Shown: positions 44,119 through 53,380, counted from the first letter of the stretch. The stretch is 64,000 bases of DNA from Marinobacter salicampi (GCF_011074795.1 NZ_JAAMPF010000002.1:62001-126000), one strand, 5' to 3'. Notes: generated by a model not told the origin, from the sequence alone. Numbers and translations: made by a program.

Positions 44119-44656
44119 GACCATAGACCAGAGAGAGTTTGCGTTTTGCCAGAGCGTGAACCGGAGCCTGGCCGTACCCGGAATTCTGGCTTATTTCCGG
44201 GTTGTAAGTCGCCTGGGGGACGGCTGGCTCTGGTACCTGGTGATTTTGGCATTACCCATCATCAGACCCGCCGAGGGCTTTGCCCTGGCCCTGCTCATGA
44301 CCGTTAGCGGACTTTCTTGCACGCTTACCTATAAATTCCTTAAGAGCCGCCTTGTCCGCGAGCGGCCTTTTATATCCTTTCCCTCCATAAACTGCGGCAT
44401 TCCGCCGCTGGATCGCTGCAGTTTTCCCTCCGGACACACTCTCCACGCAGTGTGCTTTACGGTGGTGCTTGCCATGACCGCGCCGGCCTTCGCCATCGCC
44501 CTACTGCCGTTCACCCTGAGCGTAGCCGCTTCGCGGGTAATACTGGGCCTCCATTACCCCAGCGATGTCCTGTTCGGGGCGCTGATCGGAGGCAGCCTGG
44601 GCGCATTGGGCACGGTCATGCTCGGGCCGGCGTTGGTCGGCTATTTCGCAATCTAG
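44087..44656 (+). CDS. PAP2-superfamily membrane phosphatase
   Basis: A 189-aa membrane phosphatase with the complete PAP2 signature. K86 and R93-P are in KSRLVRERP, the SGH motif is in FPSGHT (His117), and R150, His156 and Asp160 are in SRVILGLHYPSD. Several hydrophobic helices surround these. Members dephosphorylate phosphatidate, PGP, undecaprenyl-PP or related lipids. The frame starts at 44087, inside the end of the GT4 gene, so the two are coupled. It is convergent with dinB, 6 bp apart. Confidence 0.9.
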   Translation: MTSSRASRLFETIDQREFAFCQSVNRSLAVPGILAYFRVVSRLGDGWLWYLVILALPIIRPAEGFALALLMTVSGLSCTLTYKFLKSRLVRERPFISFPSINCGIPPLDRCSFPSGHTLHAVCFTVVLAMTAPAFAIALLPFTLSVAASRVILGLHYPSDVLFGALIGGSLGALGTVMLGPALVGYFAI

Positions 44657-44662
44657 TCCGGC

Positions 44663-45727
44663 TCAGTCGAACAGCCTTAACTGGGTAACAGGAGCCTCAT
44701 CATTACGGAACCTGACTCCAAGCCCGAGCAGACGCACAGGGCGTGAGGCATCGACCATCAACTCCGATAACAGGGGCGCAAAATCGTCACTGGCAGGCTC
44801 GGCGATGCCGTCACGAACCCGCTCCAGGGTATGGGTCGAAAAATCACTGTATCGGATCTTAACGAACAACTTGTGGATCGGTTTGCGCCCGCCCTTGCGA
44901 ACCAGCCGCTTGCCAAGGTCGTCCACAAGCGCGCCGAGCACCTGCTCACAGGCGGACTTATCCGGCAGATCCTGGGAAAAAGTCCGTTCCACACTTACCG
45001 ACTTGGCGATCCGGGTCACCATGACCTGGCGGTTGTCCTCCCCATGGGCCATCTCCCAGAGCCTGACACCCTGGCGACCGAACCGCTCCACCAGAAACTC
45101 GGGTTTGACCTGACGCATGTCGCCGCAGGTGGTCAGCCCCAAGCCATGCAGCTTCGCTGCGGTCACCTGTCCCACGCCATGCAGTTTCTCTACCGGGAGG
45201 TTTTGTACAAAATCGAAGACCTGTTCCGGCCGGATGATGAACAGGCCATCGGGCTTCTGCCAGTCACTGGCGATTTTGGCCAGGAACTTGTTGGGTGCGA
45301 CGCCGGCGGAGATGGTAATGCCCACCTCATCCTTTACCCGCCGGCGCAGGTATTCCGCCATCAGGGTAGCGCTGCCACGATGGCTCTCAACCTCACTGAC
45401 ATCGAGAAAGGCTTCATCCAGGGACAAGGGTTCTACCTGGTCGGTCAGTTCCCGCAGTATGGCCATCACCTGCTGCGACACCGCCCGGTACCGCGGCATG
45501 TCCACTGGCACCGTCACCAGATCCGGACAACGGCGCCGGGCCTCGGCACCGGGCATGGCCGAGCGAATGCCGTATTCCCGGGCCCGGTAATTGCAGGTAG
45601 TGACCACACCGCGCCCGCCCTCGCCCCCGACGGCAAGCGGTACATTGCGCAAGATGGGGTCGTCCCGCATCTCTACCGCTGCATAGAAGCAGTCGCAATC
45701 AAGGTGAATTATCTTGCGCTGTGTCAT
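44663..45727 (-). CDS. dinB: DNA polymerase IV (Y-family)
   Basis: An error-prone translesion polymerase. The palm carboxylates are Asp10 ([12 protein letters not shown]) and Asp104-Glu105 ([10 protein letters not shown]). The helix-hairpin-helix [14 protein letters not shown] and a little-finger domain follow. The C-terminus VTQLRLFD resembles a beta-clamp-binding motif. The 354-aa length matches E. coli Pol IV (351). A perfect LexA box lies 25 bp upstream of the start codon, so SOS control is directly supported. Confidence 0.96.
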   Translation of the reverse strand: MTQRKIIHLDCDCFYAAVEMRDDPILRNVPLAVGGEGGRGVVTTCNYRAREYGIRSAMPGAEARRRCPDLVTVPVDMPRYRAVSQQVMAILRELTDQVEPLSLDEAFLDVSEVESHRGSATLMAEYLRRRVKDEVGITISAGVAPNKFLAKIASDWQKPDGLFIIRPEQVFDFVQNLPVEKLHGVGQVTAAKLHGLGLTTCGDMRQVKPEFLVERFGRQGVRLWEMAHGEDNRQVMVTRIAKSVSVERTFSQDLPDKSACEQVLGALVDDLGKRLVRKGGRKPIHKLFVKIRYSDFSTHTLERVRDGIAEPASDDFAPLLSELMVDASRPVRLLGLGVRFRNDEAPVTQLRLFD

Positions 45728-45752
45728 GGCAATAGCGGCTCATAGTAGGCAC

Positions 45753-45768
45753 CTGTATGCTTATACAG
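45753..45768. promoter_or_regulatory. LexA-binding site (SOS box) at the dinB promoter
   Basis: CTGTATGCTTATACAG fits the gammaproteobacterial LexA consensus CTGT-N8-ACAG exactly. It overlaps a candidate minus-strand -10 (TATAAG) for dinB, whose start is at 45727. It is also 77 bp upstream of the DUF1244-hopJ-minCDE genes on the other strand, which it could influence. Confidence 0.85.
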
Positions 45769-45844
45769 CCTTGTATCTTACGGTAACATGCCGAGAATGT
45801 CAGAATTGCTTACGTGGACCCCCTTACCGACAGAGCGAGATACC

Positions 45845-46138
45845 ATGGACAATAATAAGCGCCCAGCTACCCAGACCGAGATCGAAGCCGCTGCGTTTCG
45901 CCATCTGGTCAAACATCTCCAGACCCACACCGAGGTACAGAATATCGACCTAATGAATCTGGCGAGTTTTTGCAGGAACTGCCTAGCGAAATGGTATCGC
46001 GCCGAGGCCGCCGAACGGAATGTCGAAGTCAGCTATGATGAGGCCCGGGAGCACATCTACGGCATGCCCTATGAAGACTGGAAAGCCCGCTTTCAGACTG
46101 GAGAAAAACAACCTCATACGGAAGGAGGGTCGTCATGA
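45845..46138 (+). CDS. DUF1244 family protein
   Basis: A 97-aa helical protein of the DUF1244 family. The hallmark run is EAAAFRHLVKHLQTHTEVQN, then DLMNLASFCRNCLAKWY with two conserved cysteines (CRNC), then EAREHIYGMPYEDWKA. Crystal structures of the family exist, but no function is established as far as I know. I chose ATG 45845 (MDNNKRP); a longer frame from 45788 has no support. Its TGA overlaps the start of the HopJ-family gene, so the two are translationally coupled and lead into minC. Confidence 0.9.
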   Translation: MDNNKRPATQTEIEAAAFRHLVKHLQTHTEVQNIDLMNLASFCRNCLAKWYRAEAAERNVEVSYDEAREHIYGMPYEDWKARFQTGEKQPHTEGGSS

Positions 46139-46524
46139 TCCTGAGCCGGGCAATGCAGATTCATCTGGCTGCCCTGGGTGCAGGCCGTGCCGACTTCGAG
46201 GACACTCTGGCTTTGGTTGAACGCTTTTTCAACTATACCCCGACCGCTTTTCGCAATAGCCTCCTGCATAATGGTGCCGGTGAGAACGAAGGTTCCTGCA
46301 AACTTTTTGCCCTGGCCCAGCACTGCAATCTCAACGAAACGGATACGCTGGCCTGTTTTGGGCGTCATTATCGCCACGTTCTGGAAAACCCCACCGGTGG
46401 TGATCATGCTAATATCCGGCAGTTTATGGGCACGGGCTGGTCCGGCATTGCGTTTGACGCCATGCCGCTCCGCGCTCGGCCAGCCGACGAGACCCAAACC
46501 CCCGAGGACAAGACCGCATCATGA
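46135..46524 (+). CDS. HopJ family protein
   Basis: A 129-aa protein of the HopJ type III effector family. The diagnostic segments are FNYTPTAFRNSLLHNGAGENEGSCKLF and NPTGGDHANIRQFMGTGWSGI. No type III secretion genes are visible, and the gene is embedded in a housekeeping operon, so the effector label is probably misleading. The start ATG 46135 overlaps the DUF1244 stop by four bases and its own stop overlaps minC by four (ATGA), giving strong coupling. A second possible start is ATG 46153. Function unknown. Confidence 0.88.
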   Translation: MILSRAMQIHLAALGAGRADFEDTLALVERFFNYTPTAFRNSLLHNGAGENEGSCKLFALAQHCNLNETDTLACFGRHYRHVLENPTGGDHANIRQFMGTGWSGIAFDAMPLRARPADETQTPEDKTAS

Positions 46525-47279
46525 CCGAAACCGCTACCACCGGAGCGCAGCAGAGTTTTCAGCTCAAGGGTGCGACCGTTCCCATGACATCTTTGGAGCT
46601 CCTGTATTTCGACAGTGACTCCTTTGAGGCCACCTTGCGGGACAAGATCCGCCAGGCCCCCGGCTTTTTCCGGGATGTACCCCTGGTGATCAGCCTCGAA
46701 AAGTACCAGGGTGCAGCTAACGAGCTGGATTTCTTCCAGATGATCGGCATCTGCCGGCGACACAGCATCCATGTGGTCGGGGTTCGAGGCGGCGATGACG
46801 ATCATAACCGGCTGGCCCGGAATGCCTCCCTTGCGCTGATACCTGCTGGCGCCGTACGTGAACGTCCGGCTCCGGAACCGGATGACAAAATCGTAACCGA
46901 GGATGTCCAAACGCCGGCATCCACCCCCCAGGCAGCGTCCCCGGTGGCCGCTCGTATCGTGACCCAACCGGTGCGCTCGGGACAGCAAGTGTACGCACCG
47001 GAAGGCGACCTGGTCATTCTGGCACCCGTTCAGGCCGGTGCCGAAGTGCTGGCCGCGGGCAACATCCATGTTTACGGACCGCTTCGGGGCCGGGCCCTCG
47101 CCGGAGTCCATGGCCTGGAAACAGCCCGGGTATTCTGCCAGTCCCTCGAGGCGGAGCTTGTGTCTATCGCGGGACACTATAAAATCTCGGAAGATCTTCA
47201 GGACCAGGGCTGGAAGTCCGCGGTCCAGATCCAGCTCAGGGACAACTTGTTAGTGGTAACGCCCCTCGACAAGGCCTGA
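46521..47279 (+). CDS. minC: Septum site-determining protein MinC
   Basis: An inhibitor of FtsZ polymerisation that confines division to mid-cell. The N-terminal FtsZ-inhibiting domain (about residues 1-105, FQLKGATVPMTSLEL) is followed by a Pro/Ala-rich linker. The C-terminal beta-helix domain (from about 150) has VRSGQQVYAPEGDLVILAP and the GNIHVYGPLRGRALAGV block that binds MinD. The 252-aa length is normal. It overlaps hopJ by four bases at the start and precedes minD by 38 bp. Confidence 0.95.
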   Translation: MTETATTGAQQSFQLKGATVPMTSLELLYFDSDSFEATLRDKIRQAPGFFRDVPLVISLEKYQGAANELDFFQMIGICRRHSIHVVGVRGGDDDHNRLARNASLALIPAGAVRERPAPEPDDKIVTEDVQTPASTPQAASPVAARIVTQPVRSGQQVYAPEGDLVILAPVQAGAEVLAAGNIHVYGPLRGRALAGVHGLETARVFCQSLEAELVSIAGHYKISEDLQDQGWKSAVQIQLRDNLLVVTPLDKA

Positions 47280-47317
47280 AACCGACTTAATTCGAATCAG
47301 CAAACAGGACTGCAACC

Positions 47318-48127
47318 TTGGCTAAAATCATTGTCGTTACCTCAGGAAAAGGTGGCGTAGGTAAAACCACGACCAGCGCCTCAATCAGTACCGGACTGGC
47401 CCGTCGCGGTCATAAAACGGTGGTGATTGATTTCGACGTGGGCCTGCGCAACCTGGATCTCATCATGAACTGTGAGCGGCGGGTCGTGTACGACTTCGTC
47501 AACGTCATCCAGGGCGAAGCCACCCTTAACCAGGCCCTCATCCGCGACAAGCGGGTCGACACGCTTTACATCCTGCCTGCCTCCCAGACCCGGGAAAAAG
47601 AAGCGCTGACGCAGGAAGGGGTCGAGAAAGTCATTACCGAGCTTTCCAAGACCTTTGATTACATCGTGTGCGATTCCCCGGCTGGGATCGAACATGGCGC
47701 GCTCATGGCCCTTTACTATGCCGACGAGGCTATTGTCGTTACCAACCCGGAAGTATCTTCCGTTCGCGACTCCGACCGGATCCTGGGCATCCTGCAGAGC
47801 AAGTCACGGCGGTCCGAACTGGGGCTGGAGCCAGTCAGGGAACACCTGCTGCTCACACGGTACAACCCGGCACGGGTGGAACGGGGCGAGATGCTGTCGG
47901 TGGCTGATGTGGAAGAAATTCTTGCCATCCCTCTACTGGGCGTCATTCCGGAGTCCCAGATCGTGCTTAACGCCTCCAACCAGGGCCTACCGGTTATACT
48001 TGAAGACGAAAGCGATGCGGGCCAGGCCTATGAAGATGCAGTGGCGCGTCTGCTTGGCGAGGAGCGGGAACACCGCTTCCTGACCGGCCAGAAAAAAGGA
48101 TTCTTTTCACGGATGTTCAAGGGGTGA
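47318..48127 (+). CDS. minD: Septum site-determining ATPase MinD
   Basis: A membrane-associated ATPase that oscillates with MinE and recruits MinC. The deviant Walker A GKGGVGKTT starts at residue 10. Switch I (DFDVGLRNLD) and switch II (CDSPAGIEHG) follow. The C-terminal amphipathic membrane-targeting helix GFFSRMFKG is intact. The start codon is a TTG at 47318, preceded by AGGA; alignment to MinD (MAKIIVVTSGKGG) leaves no other choice. The 269-aa length is normal. Confidence 0.97.
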   Translation: MAKIIVVTSGKGGVGKTTTSASISTGLARRGHKTVVIDFDVGLRNLDLIMNCERRVVYDFVNVIQGEATLNQALIRDKRVDTLYILPASQTREKEALTQEGVEKVITELSKTFDYIVCDSPAGIEHGALMALYYADEAIVVTNPEVSSVRDSDRILGILQSKSRRSELGLEPVREHLLLTRYNPARVERGEMLSVADVEEILAIPLLGVIPESQIVLNASNQGLPVILEDESDAGQAYEDAVARLLGEEREHRFLTGQKKGFFSRMFKG

Positions 48128-48133
48128 TGACGG

Positions 48134-48385
48134 ATGAGTTTCTTCGATTACTTCAAGAGTAAGAAAAACACGTCCGCCAGTGTGGCCAAGGAGCGCCTGC
48201 AGATTATCGTTGCCCATGAACGTGGCCAGCGGGACCTGCCGGATTACCTGCCACAGCTCCAGCAGGAACTGTTGGCGGTCATTCGCAAGTACGTGCAGAT
48301 AGATGATGACATGGTGCAGGTCGAACTTGACCGCAACAAGGACTGTTCGGTACTTGAGCTGAACGTGACGCTGCCGGAACACTGA
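48134..48385 (+). CDS. minE: Cell division topological specificity factor MinE
   Basis: An 83-aa protein that stimulates MinD ATPase and displaces MinC. The N-terminal membrane-binding and contact helix ([20 protein letters not shown]) and the dimerisation domain ([22 protein letters not shown]) fit the family. It starts 6 bp after minD and ends the operon; a GC-rich stem-loop follows. Confidence 0.96.
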   Translation: MSFFDYFKSKKNTSASVAKERLQIIVAHERGQRDLPDYLPQLQQELLAVIRKYVQIDDDMVQVELDRNKDCSVLELNVTLPEH

Positions 48386-48392
48386 CATTGTT

Positions 48393-48430
48393 GCGCACTG
48401 GCCCCGGCAGGCAACGTCGGGTCAGTGCGC
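48393..48430. terminator. GC-rich stem-loop after minE (terminator-like, no U-run)
   Basis: GCGCACTG (48393-48400) pairs with CAGTGCGC (48423-48430), extended inward by a G-U and three G-C pairs. This gives about 12 bp with a 14-nt loop, starting 8 bp past the minE stop. There is no T-run, so it may stabilise the mRNA end or need Rho; a second GTGCGC copy follows. Confidence 0.4.
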
Positions 48431-48597
48431 CTCGGTGCGCCCACCCGTCAAATCAGGCCAATCCGTCCGTTTCTTTTCTGCAAACCCCTGCCTGCATCAC
48501 AAACCAGGAGCTGGCTTTCTGGCCGGCTTCCAGCCCATGTTAAACTCCGGAGCCTATGCACTTAATCGCCTGCTGGCCGAGCTCAGGGAGCTTCCCG

Positions 48598-49332
48598 ATG
48601 CCATACACGTTTACCCGGATCGCCTCCGGCCTCATGATTCTGGGCCTTGCCCTGTCACCTCTCGCCCTGGCTGAACTGCCGGCAGAAGATGCTGACTGGC
48701 AACTTCAGAAGCGGGAGGGGGACATCCGTATTTACACTATTGATCATCCTGATTCGAAGTTTGAGGCCTTCAAGGCAGAGGCACTTCTCGATGCGCCCCT
48801 TGCCAACGTTATGGCGGTGATGATCAACCCCGGTTCCTGCACGGAGTGGGTTCACGGCTGTGTCGAGTCCGAGGCGTTCGGTGATGGCGACTTTCAAGAA
48901 CGTTATGCCTACTCCGTTAACGATATGCCCTGGCCCGTTACCGACCGGGACTATGTGATCCGGATTCAGACCGAGGGCGATGAAGGCTCAGGGGAAGTGG
49001 TCATGCACCTTAATGCGGTGCCCAACATGCGGGATGAAGAGGAAGGCCGCATTCGGGTGGATCAGTCCGATACCTTCTACCGATTCACGCCGCAGGGCGG
49101 CCAGACTCGTATGGTCTGGCTGCAGCATACCAACCCTAACGGCTCTATCCCGAGCTGGCTGGTCAACTCCCTGGTGGTGGACATTCCCCTCAAATCGATA
49201 CTGAGACTGGAAGCGGTGGCTCAGGAAGCCCGTTACCAGAATCATGAGCTGCACTTTGATGAGGAGGGCAATCTCACCGCAGTTGTGGCCCCGGAAGAAT
49301 CAGGTGATGACGAATCGGATGCGACCCGCTAA
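48598..49332 (+). CDS. Exported START-domain lipid-binding-like protein
   Basis: A 244-aa protein with a signal peptide (residues 1-25, ending ALA before ELPAED). The rest fits a START/Bet-v1-like fold: WQLQKREGDIRIYTID, EALLDAPLANVMAVM, RYAYSVNDMPWPVTDRDYVI, then a long region ending in an acidic tail. Bacterial START proteins of this type occur in Pseudomonas and Marinobacter and may bind lipids or sterol-like molecules; the ligand is unknown. ATG 48598 is chosen because AGGGAG lies eight bases upstream. Confidence 0.85.
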   Translation: MPYTFTRIASGLMILGLALSPLALAELPAEDADWQLQKREGDIRIYTIDHPDSKFEAFKAEALLDAPLANVMAVMINPGSCTEWVHGCVESEAFGDGDFQERYAYSVNDMPWPVTDRDYVIRIQTEGDEGSGEVVMHLNAVPNMRDEEEGRIRVDQSDTFYRFTPQGGQTRMVWLQHTNPNGSIPSWLVNSLVVDIPLKSILRLEAVAQEARYQNHELHFDEEGNLTAVVAPEESGDDESDATR

Positions 49333-49374
49333 GCTCGATGGTAACCAGGTTTCACCTCAGCAGGACCGCGTAGC

Positions 49375-49869
49375 ATGACTGTTCTCGCCCACGAGATCAT
49401 GACCCCCAGCGTCAAGGCCGTACCTCAGTCCTGGACCATGGAGCGGCTGGCCCGCTTCCTGACGGATAACGAAATCACCGGCAGTCCGGTCACCGATGAC
49501 GAGGGCGAGATCGTCGGCATTGCCACCCTCAAGGACATCACCGAATTCCGCTGGTCTTCCAGCCGTCCGGATAGCCACCAGGCTGATCTGACTCCCGAGG
49601 AAGAACAGGAGGCACGCCGCCTGCGCATGGCTATTTTTGAAGAGATGGGCAAGGTACCGGTGGAAGTCCGCGATATCATGACGCCAATCGTGCTCTGTGT
49701 TGACGAGTATACGGCGGTGAAACACATCGCCGACCTGATGATGAAAGAACACGTGCACCGCATTTTTGTAACACATAACAAGAAAATCACAGGCATTATT
49801 ACCACCTATGACATGTTAAAACTGATCTCGGACAAAGCGCTGACCCAGCGCTGCGCCAGCGACGAGTGA
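49375..49869 (+). CDS. CBS-domain pair protein
   Basis: A 164-aa cytoplasmic protein with two CBS modules (about residues 5-60, IMTPSVKAVPQSWTMERLARFL, and 98-155, IMTPIVLCVDEYTAVKHIADL) separated by an acidic linker (DLTPEEEQEARRLRMAIFEEMG). CBS pairs bind adenosine nucleotides and regulate partners. It lies 42 bp after the START gene and precedes the PhoH gene; joint transcription is possible. Confidence 0.88.
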   Translation: MTVLAHEIMTPSVKAVPQSWTMERLARFLTDNEITGSPVTDDEGEIVGIATLKDITEFRWSSSRPDSHQADLTPEEEQEARRLRMAIFEEMGKVPVEVRDIMTPIVLCVDEYTAVKHIADLMMKEHVHRIFVTHNKKITGIITTYDMLKLISDKALTQRCASDE

Positions 49870-49985
49870 GGCCGTCCCTGAAGTTCTGAGCTCAGCTGAA
49901 CGAAGTACTGAACAGAACCCAAACCAACGCCCGGGTGCCGGAGCCGTTACCAGGGCGCCGCCGGAAAAGAGAGGTATCGCATCTT

Positions 49986-51371
49986 ATGCCCAGAGCACCT
50001 CAAGCTCGGAAGAAAATGTACGTCCTCGACACCAATGTCCTCATCCACGACCCCAACGCCCTTCTCAATTTCGAAGAACACGACGTTATTATTCCCATGA
50101 CTGTGCTGGAAGAGCTGGACGGTCTTAAAACCGGCAAGCAGTCCGTGGCCGCCGACTGTCGCCAGGCCATCCGGACCATTGACCGGCTGCTCGGAGATGC
50201 GTCTCCCAAGGAGATCGAGCGGGGCGTGCCTATCGTGAGGGCTAAAAAAGCAGCGCCGCTGGGCTCGCTGTCGATACTGATGAGTACAGAGCATACCGGC
50301 AACCACTCCCTGCCCGAGCATCTTAACGACAACAAGATTATCAACAACCTGGCGTCGCTTCAGGCCCGGCACAAGTCACGGGATATCATCCTGGTCAGCA
50401 AAGACATCAATATGCGCCTGAAAGCCAGGGGCTTTGGTGTCGAGGCCCAGGACTACCACAACGATCAGCTCATTGATGACATTGATCTGCTGCCCATGGG
50501 CTACAAGGTGTTCAAGAACTCCTTCTGGGACACCATTGCCAAGGTCGAGACGGTACAGAGGGAGGGTGTTACCGAACATATCCTCAGACGGGAAGGCGAG
50601 CTTTCAAAACTCAATATCAACGAATACGTGGTGGATGAGCAGGGTTTTGTAGGCAAGGTTGTGGACCTCACCGAAGACCGACTGGTGCTTCAGGACCTGC
50701 ACCAGCGGGACCTGATGAGTGAAGAGGTCTGGGGTCTGATGCCACGGGACATCTACCAGGCCCTGGCCCTGAACCTGCTGATGGATCCGGAAGTTCACCT
50801 GGTCAACCTGACCGGCTCTGCGGGCTCCGGCAAGACCATTCTGGCCCTGGCAGCCTGTATTGAAATGACGGTGGCCAGCAAACAGTACAAGCGCATCATC
50901 GCCACCCGAAGCACCCAGGGTCTGGATGAGGATATCGGGTTTCTGCCCGGCACCGAAGCCGAGAAGATGGAACCCTGGCTGGGCGCTATCGTCGATAACC
51001 TGGAGGCCCTGCACGAAGACGATGAGAACATGACCGCCAGCGTCGACTACATCCTCAGCAAGGTGCCCTTACACTTCAAATCCCTGAACTACATTCGGGG
51101 CCGCAGCTTTCAGCACAGCCTCATTATCATCGATGAGTCCCAGAACCTGACCCCGCACCAGATCAAGACCATCATCACCCGTGCCGGTAATGGTTCCAAG
51201 GTGATCTGCCTGGGCAACCTGGCCCAGATCGATACTCCGTATCTCAGCGCCCTGAGCTCCGGCTTGACCTATATGACTGAGCGCTTCAAGGGCTTCAGGC
51301 ACGGCGGTCACATCCATTTGCAGGGAGTACCGCGGTCAGCGCTGGCGGAATACGCCGAGGCGAATCTGTAG
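49986..51371 (+). CDS. PIN-PhoH protein (PhoH2/YlaK-like RNA helicase-ribonuclease)
   Basis: A 461-aa fusion of an N-terminal PIN ribonuclease domain (YVLDTNVLIHDP with Asp15; LVSKDINMRLKA) and a C-terminal PhoH ATPase domain. The ATPase has Walker A GSAGSGKTILAL at about 277 and IIIDESQNLTPHQ near residue 380. PhoH2 proteins couple unwinding to RNA cleavage in mycobacteria; the same is inferred here. I chose ATG 49986 (MPRAPQARK) over an upstream frame to 49935. It converges on a chemoreceptor gene through a strong inverted repeat. Confidence 0.92.
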   Translation: MPRAPQARKKMYVLDTNVLIHDPNALLNFEEHDVIIPMTVLEELDGLKTGKQSVAADCRQAIRTIDRLLGDASPKEIERGVPIVRAKKAAPLGSLSILMSTEHTGNHSLPEHLNDNKIINNLASLQARHKSRDIILVSKDINMRLKARGFGVEAQDYHNDQLIDDIDLLPMGYKVFKNSFWDTIAKVETVQREGVTEHILRREGELSKLNINEYVVDEQGFVGKVVDLTEDRLVLQDLHQRDLMSEEVWGLMPRDIYQALALNLLMDPEVHLVNLTGSAGSGKTILALAACIEMTVASKQYKRIIATRSTQGLDEDIGFLPGTEAEKMEPWLGAIVDNLEALHEDDENMTASVDYILSKVPLHFKSLNYIRGRSFQHSLIIIDESQNLTPHQIKTIITRAGNGSKVICLGNLAQIDTPYLSALSSGLTYMTERFKGFRHGGHIHLQGVPRSALAEYAEANL

Positions 51372-51387
51372 CTTCCCCACGCCTGCT

Positions 51388-51422
51388 CCAGAAGAGGACC
51401 CCGACATGGTGCCCTCTTCTGG
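51388..51422. terminator. Inverted repeat between phoH-like gene and chemoreceptor gene
   Basis: CCAGAAGAGG (51388-51397) and CCTCTTCTGG (51413-51422) form a perfect 10-bp stem with a 15-nt loop, midway between two convergent stops. No U-run follows on either strand. A bidirectional terminator-like role is the simplest view. Confidence 0.45.
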
Positions 51423-51439
51423 CGAGGCGCCCCATTTTG

Positions 51440-53380
51440 TCACACGCTGAACTGCTGGGCCGCCGAGCGGAGTTCTCCGATGGCGGACCTGATTTCCGTA
51501 CTTGACCGGTCAGAGAGGCGTATCGCGTCCACCGTAGACTCTGCGGCCCTGGCCATATCTGTGACATTGTCGCTTATCTGCCTGGCCTGGGTGCTTTGCT
51601 CCTCAGCGGCGGCAGAGATAGTCACTGAGCGCTCCTGCAACTGTGCCAGCAGTGCGCTGATTTTCTCAAAATGCTCGTCTGCAAGGCGGAACTGCCCGGT
51701 CGCCGCCACAACCCGCTCCGAGGCACCTCCAATGGTTTCCACGGCTTTCTGACTGCCGGCCTGCAGCCGATCAATGATGGCCTGGATCTCGGTCGTGGAT
51801 TTCTGGGTCCTGCTTGCCAGTGTGCGAACCTCATCGGCCACCACCGCAAAGCCGCGGCCACTTTCGCCAGCTCGGGCCGCCTCAATGGCCGCATTGAGTG
51901 CCAGCAGGTTGGTCTGGGCGGCAATGGAACCAATGACGGCGAGCACCGAACCTATTTCCTCACTGCGCTGATTCAGCTCGGTCACAACCGCCACGGCCGC
52001 ATCCACTTCAGCCACCATCAGGTCGAGTTCATTCCGCGCCTGGCGCGAGATCTCGGCCGTTGCCTCACTTTCGCTATTGATGGTCCGAACCGATTCGGCC
52101 ACCTGCTGTATGTTCTCAGCCACCTCCTGGATACTGCCGGACATCTCGTTGACCGTGGCCGAGACCTGATCTATTTCCTCCCGCTGGGAGTTAACGGCAA
52201 CCACTGCCTGACTACTTGCCTGGCTCTGGGCCTGAGCCTGGGTGCTTGCGGTGCCGGCGGCCAGGTTCACCCGACTGATCATGGCCTGAATACGGCCGAT
52301 GAACTCGTTAACGCCAGACGCCATGTGGGTAAGTTCGTCATTACCACTGAGATTGACCCGCTGCTTGAGATCCGCCTCACCCCGGGCAATACCCCAGATG
52401 GCAAGATTCAGCCGGTTTACCTTGGCGAGCACCCCGACCCCCAGCACTACCGCAATTAAAAGCAGCAGGAGCACATTGGTGAGTACTGAAAAAAAGGACA
52501 GGGTGCCCGAAAGCTCAGAGGTCTGGCTTTCTATGCGCTCGATGGTTGCACCGATCTCATTGCGGGTGCTCGTTTCAATATCCGCCAGCTGGCGCTGAAG
52601 ACGCTCGCTCACTTCGCCGGTCTGGGAGGCCAGCACCGAGGAGACCGCAGCAGAGCTTTCACGCACGGTGACACCAAACCGCTCTTCCAACTGTTGCATG
52701 TCCCGGGCGATGGCCAGGGTGGAGAGCCCCAGTTTCAGTTTGCCAACGACAGACCCCTGAGGTGCAATATCGGCCGTAATAACCACCACTTCCGGGTCGC
52801 GAGAGGCGGCATCTAGCACTTTTGTTATTGCGCCCCGGCCTTCCCCGGCATCCATGAGGGTTTTAACCCTGGCATCGGTGCGGTCGACATAACGGGTCAT
52901 GCGCTCGCCGTACTGATCAAAATAGACCGCAAACAGGACCGCCTCCCGACTGTCCATCAACTCGACCAGTCCGGTCAGTTTAGGCGTATCCCTGTCCCAG
53001 ATCAGGGGCGCAGCCACCGCAGCCATGGCATCAGCCAGCCCCTGTGCTTCGGCAATGACCGCCCGTTTGAGGTTTCCAGCAATCTGCTGTTGCCGTTCGT
53101 TCAGTTGGCTCTCCAGTTGCCGGCCCAGCTCAAGGGATGCCTGGTCACTCATGGCTACCAGTCGCTCAGCCACATCAGCGCTCGCCTCACTGAACTTTCC
53201 GCCTACCCGCTGCTGGCCGGCTTCCATTGCCGTCTCAACGGATTCAGTCAGAGCAGCCACCTGGGAGCGTATCAGCCACTGACTCAGAAAAAGCTGAGCT
53301 GCCGCCGCGAGAATGAGAAGAACAAAGACAGGCAACAACAAACGGCTGGAAAACAGGTTTTTGAAGAAGGTCAGACTCAT
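51440..53380 (-). CDS. Methyl-accepting chemotaxis protein
   Basis: A membrane chemoreceptor of 646 aa. TM1 is near residues 12-32, followed by a periplasmic sensor region (about 33-310). TM2 is [15 protein letters not shown] (about 312-330), then HAMP, then the MA signalling domain. The conserved hairpin tip is [20 protein letters not shown], followed by [15 protein letters not shown]. The ligand is unknown. A weak sigma-28-like sequence (CAAA-N15-GGCGATTT) lies about 110 bp upstream on the minus strand and may mark a flagellar-class promoter. Confidence 0.94.
   Translation of the reverse strand: MSLTFFKNLFSSRLLLPVFVLLILAAAAQLFLSQWLIRSQVAALTESVETAMEAGQQRVGGKFSEASADVAERLVAMSDQASLELGRQLESQLNERQQQIAGNLKRAVIAEAQGLADAMAAVAAPLIWDRDTPKLTGLVELMDSREAVLFAVYFDQYGERMTRYVDRTDARVKTLMDAGEGRGAITKVLDAASRDPEVVVITADIAPQGSVVGKLKLGLSTLAIARDMQQLEERFGVTVRESSAAVSSVLASQTGEVSERLQRQLADIETSTRNEIGATIERIESQTSELSGTLSFFSVLTNVLLLLLIAVVLGVGVLAKVNRLNLAIWGIARGEADLKQRVNLSGNDELTHMASGVNEFIGRIQAMISRVNLAAGTASTQAQAQSQASSQAVVAVNSQREEIDQVSATVNEMSGSIQEVAENIQQVAESVRTINSESEATAEISRQARNELDLMVAEVDAAVAVVTELNQRSEEIGSVLAVIGSIAAQTNLLALNAAIEAARAGESGRGFAVVADEVRTLASRTQKSTTEIQAIIDRLQAGSQKAVETIGGASERVVAATGQFRLADEHFEKISALLAQLQERSVTISAAAEEQSTQARQISDNVTDMARAAESTVDAIRLSDRSSTEIRSAIGELRSAAQQFSV

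Noticed and set aside
46135..46524. HopJ homologue as a secreted virulence effector
   Set aside because: No type III secretion genes are visible, and the gene is coupled to minC; the effector label is inherited from one plant pathogen.
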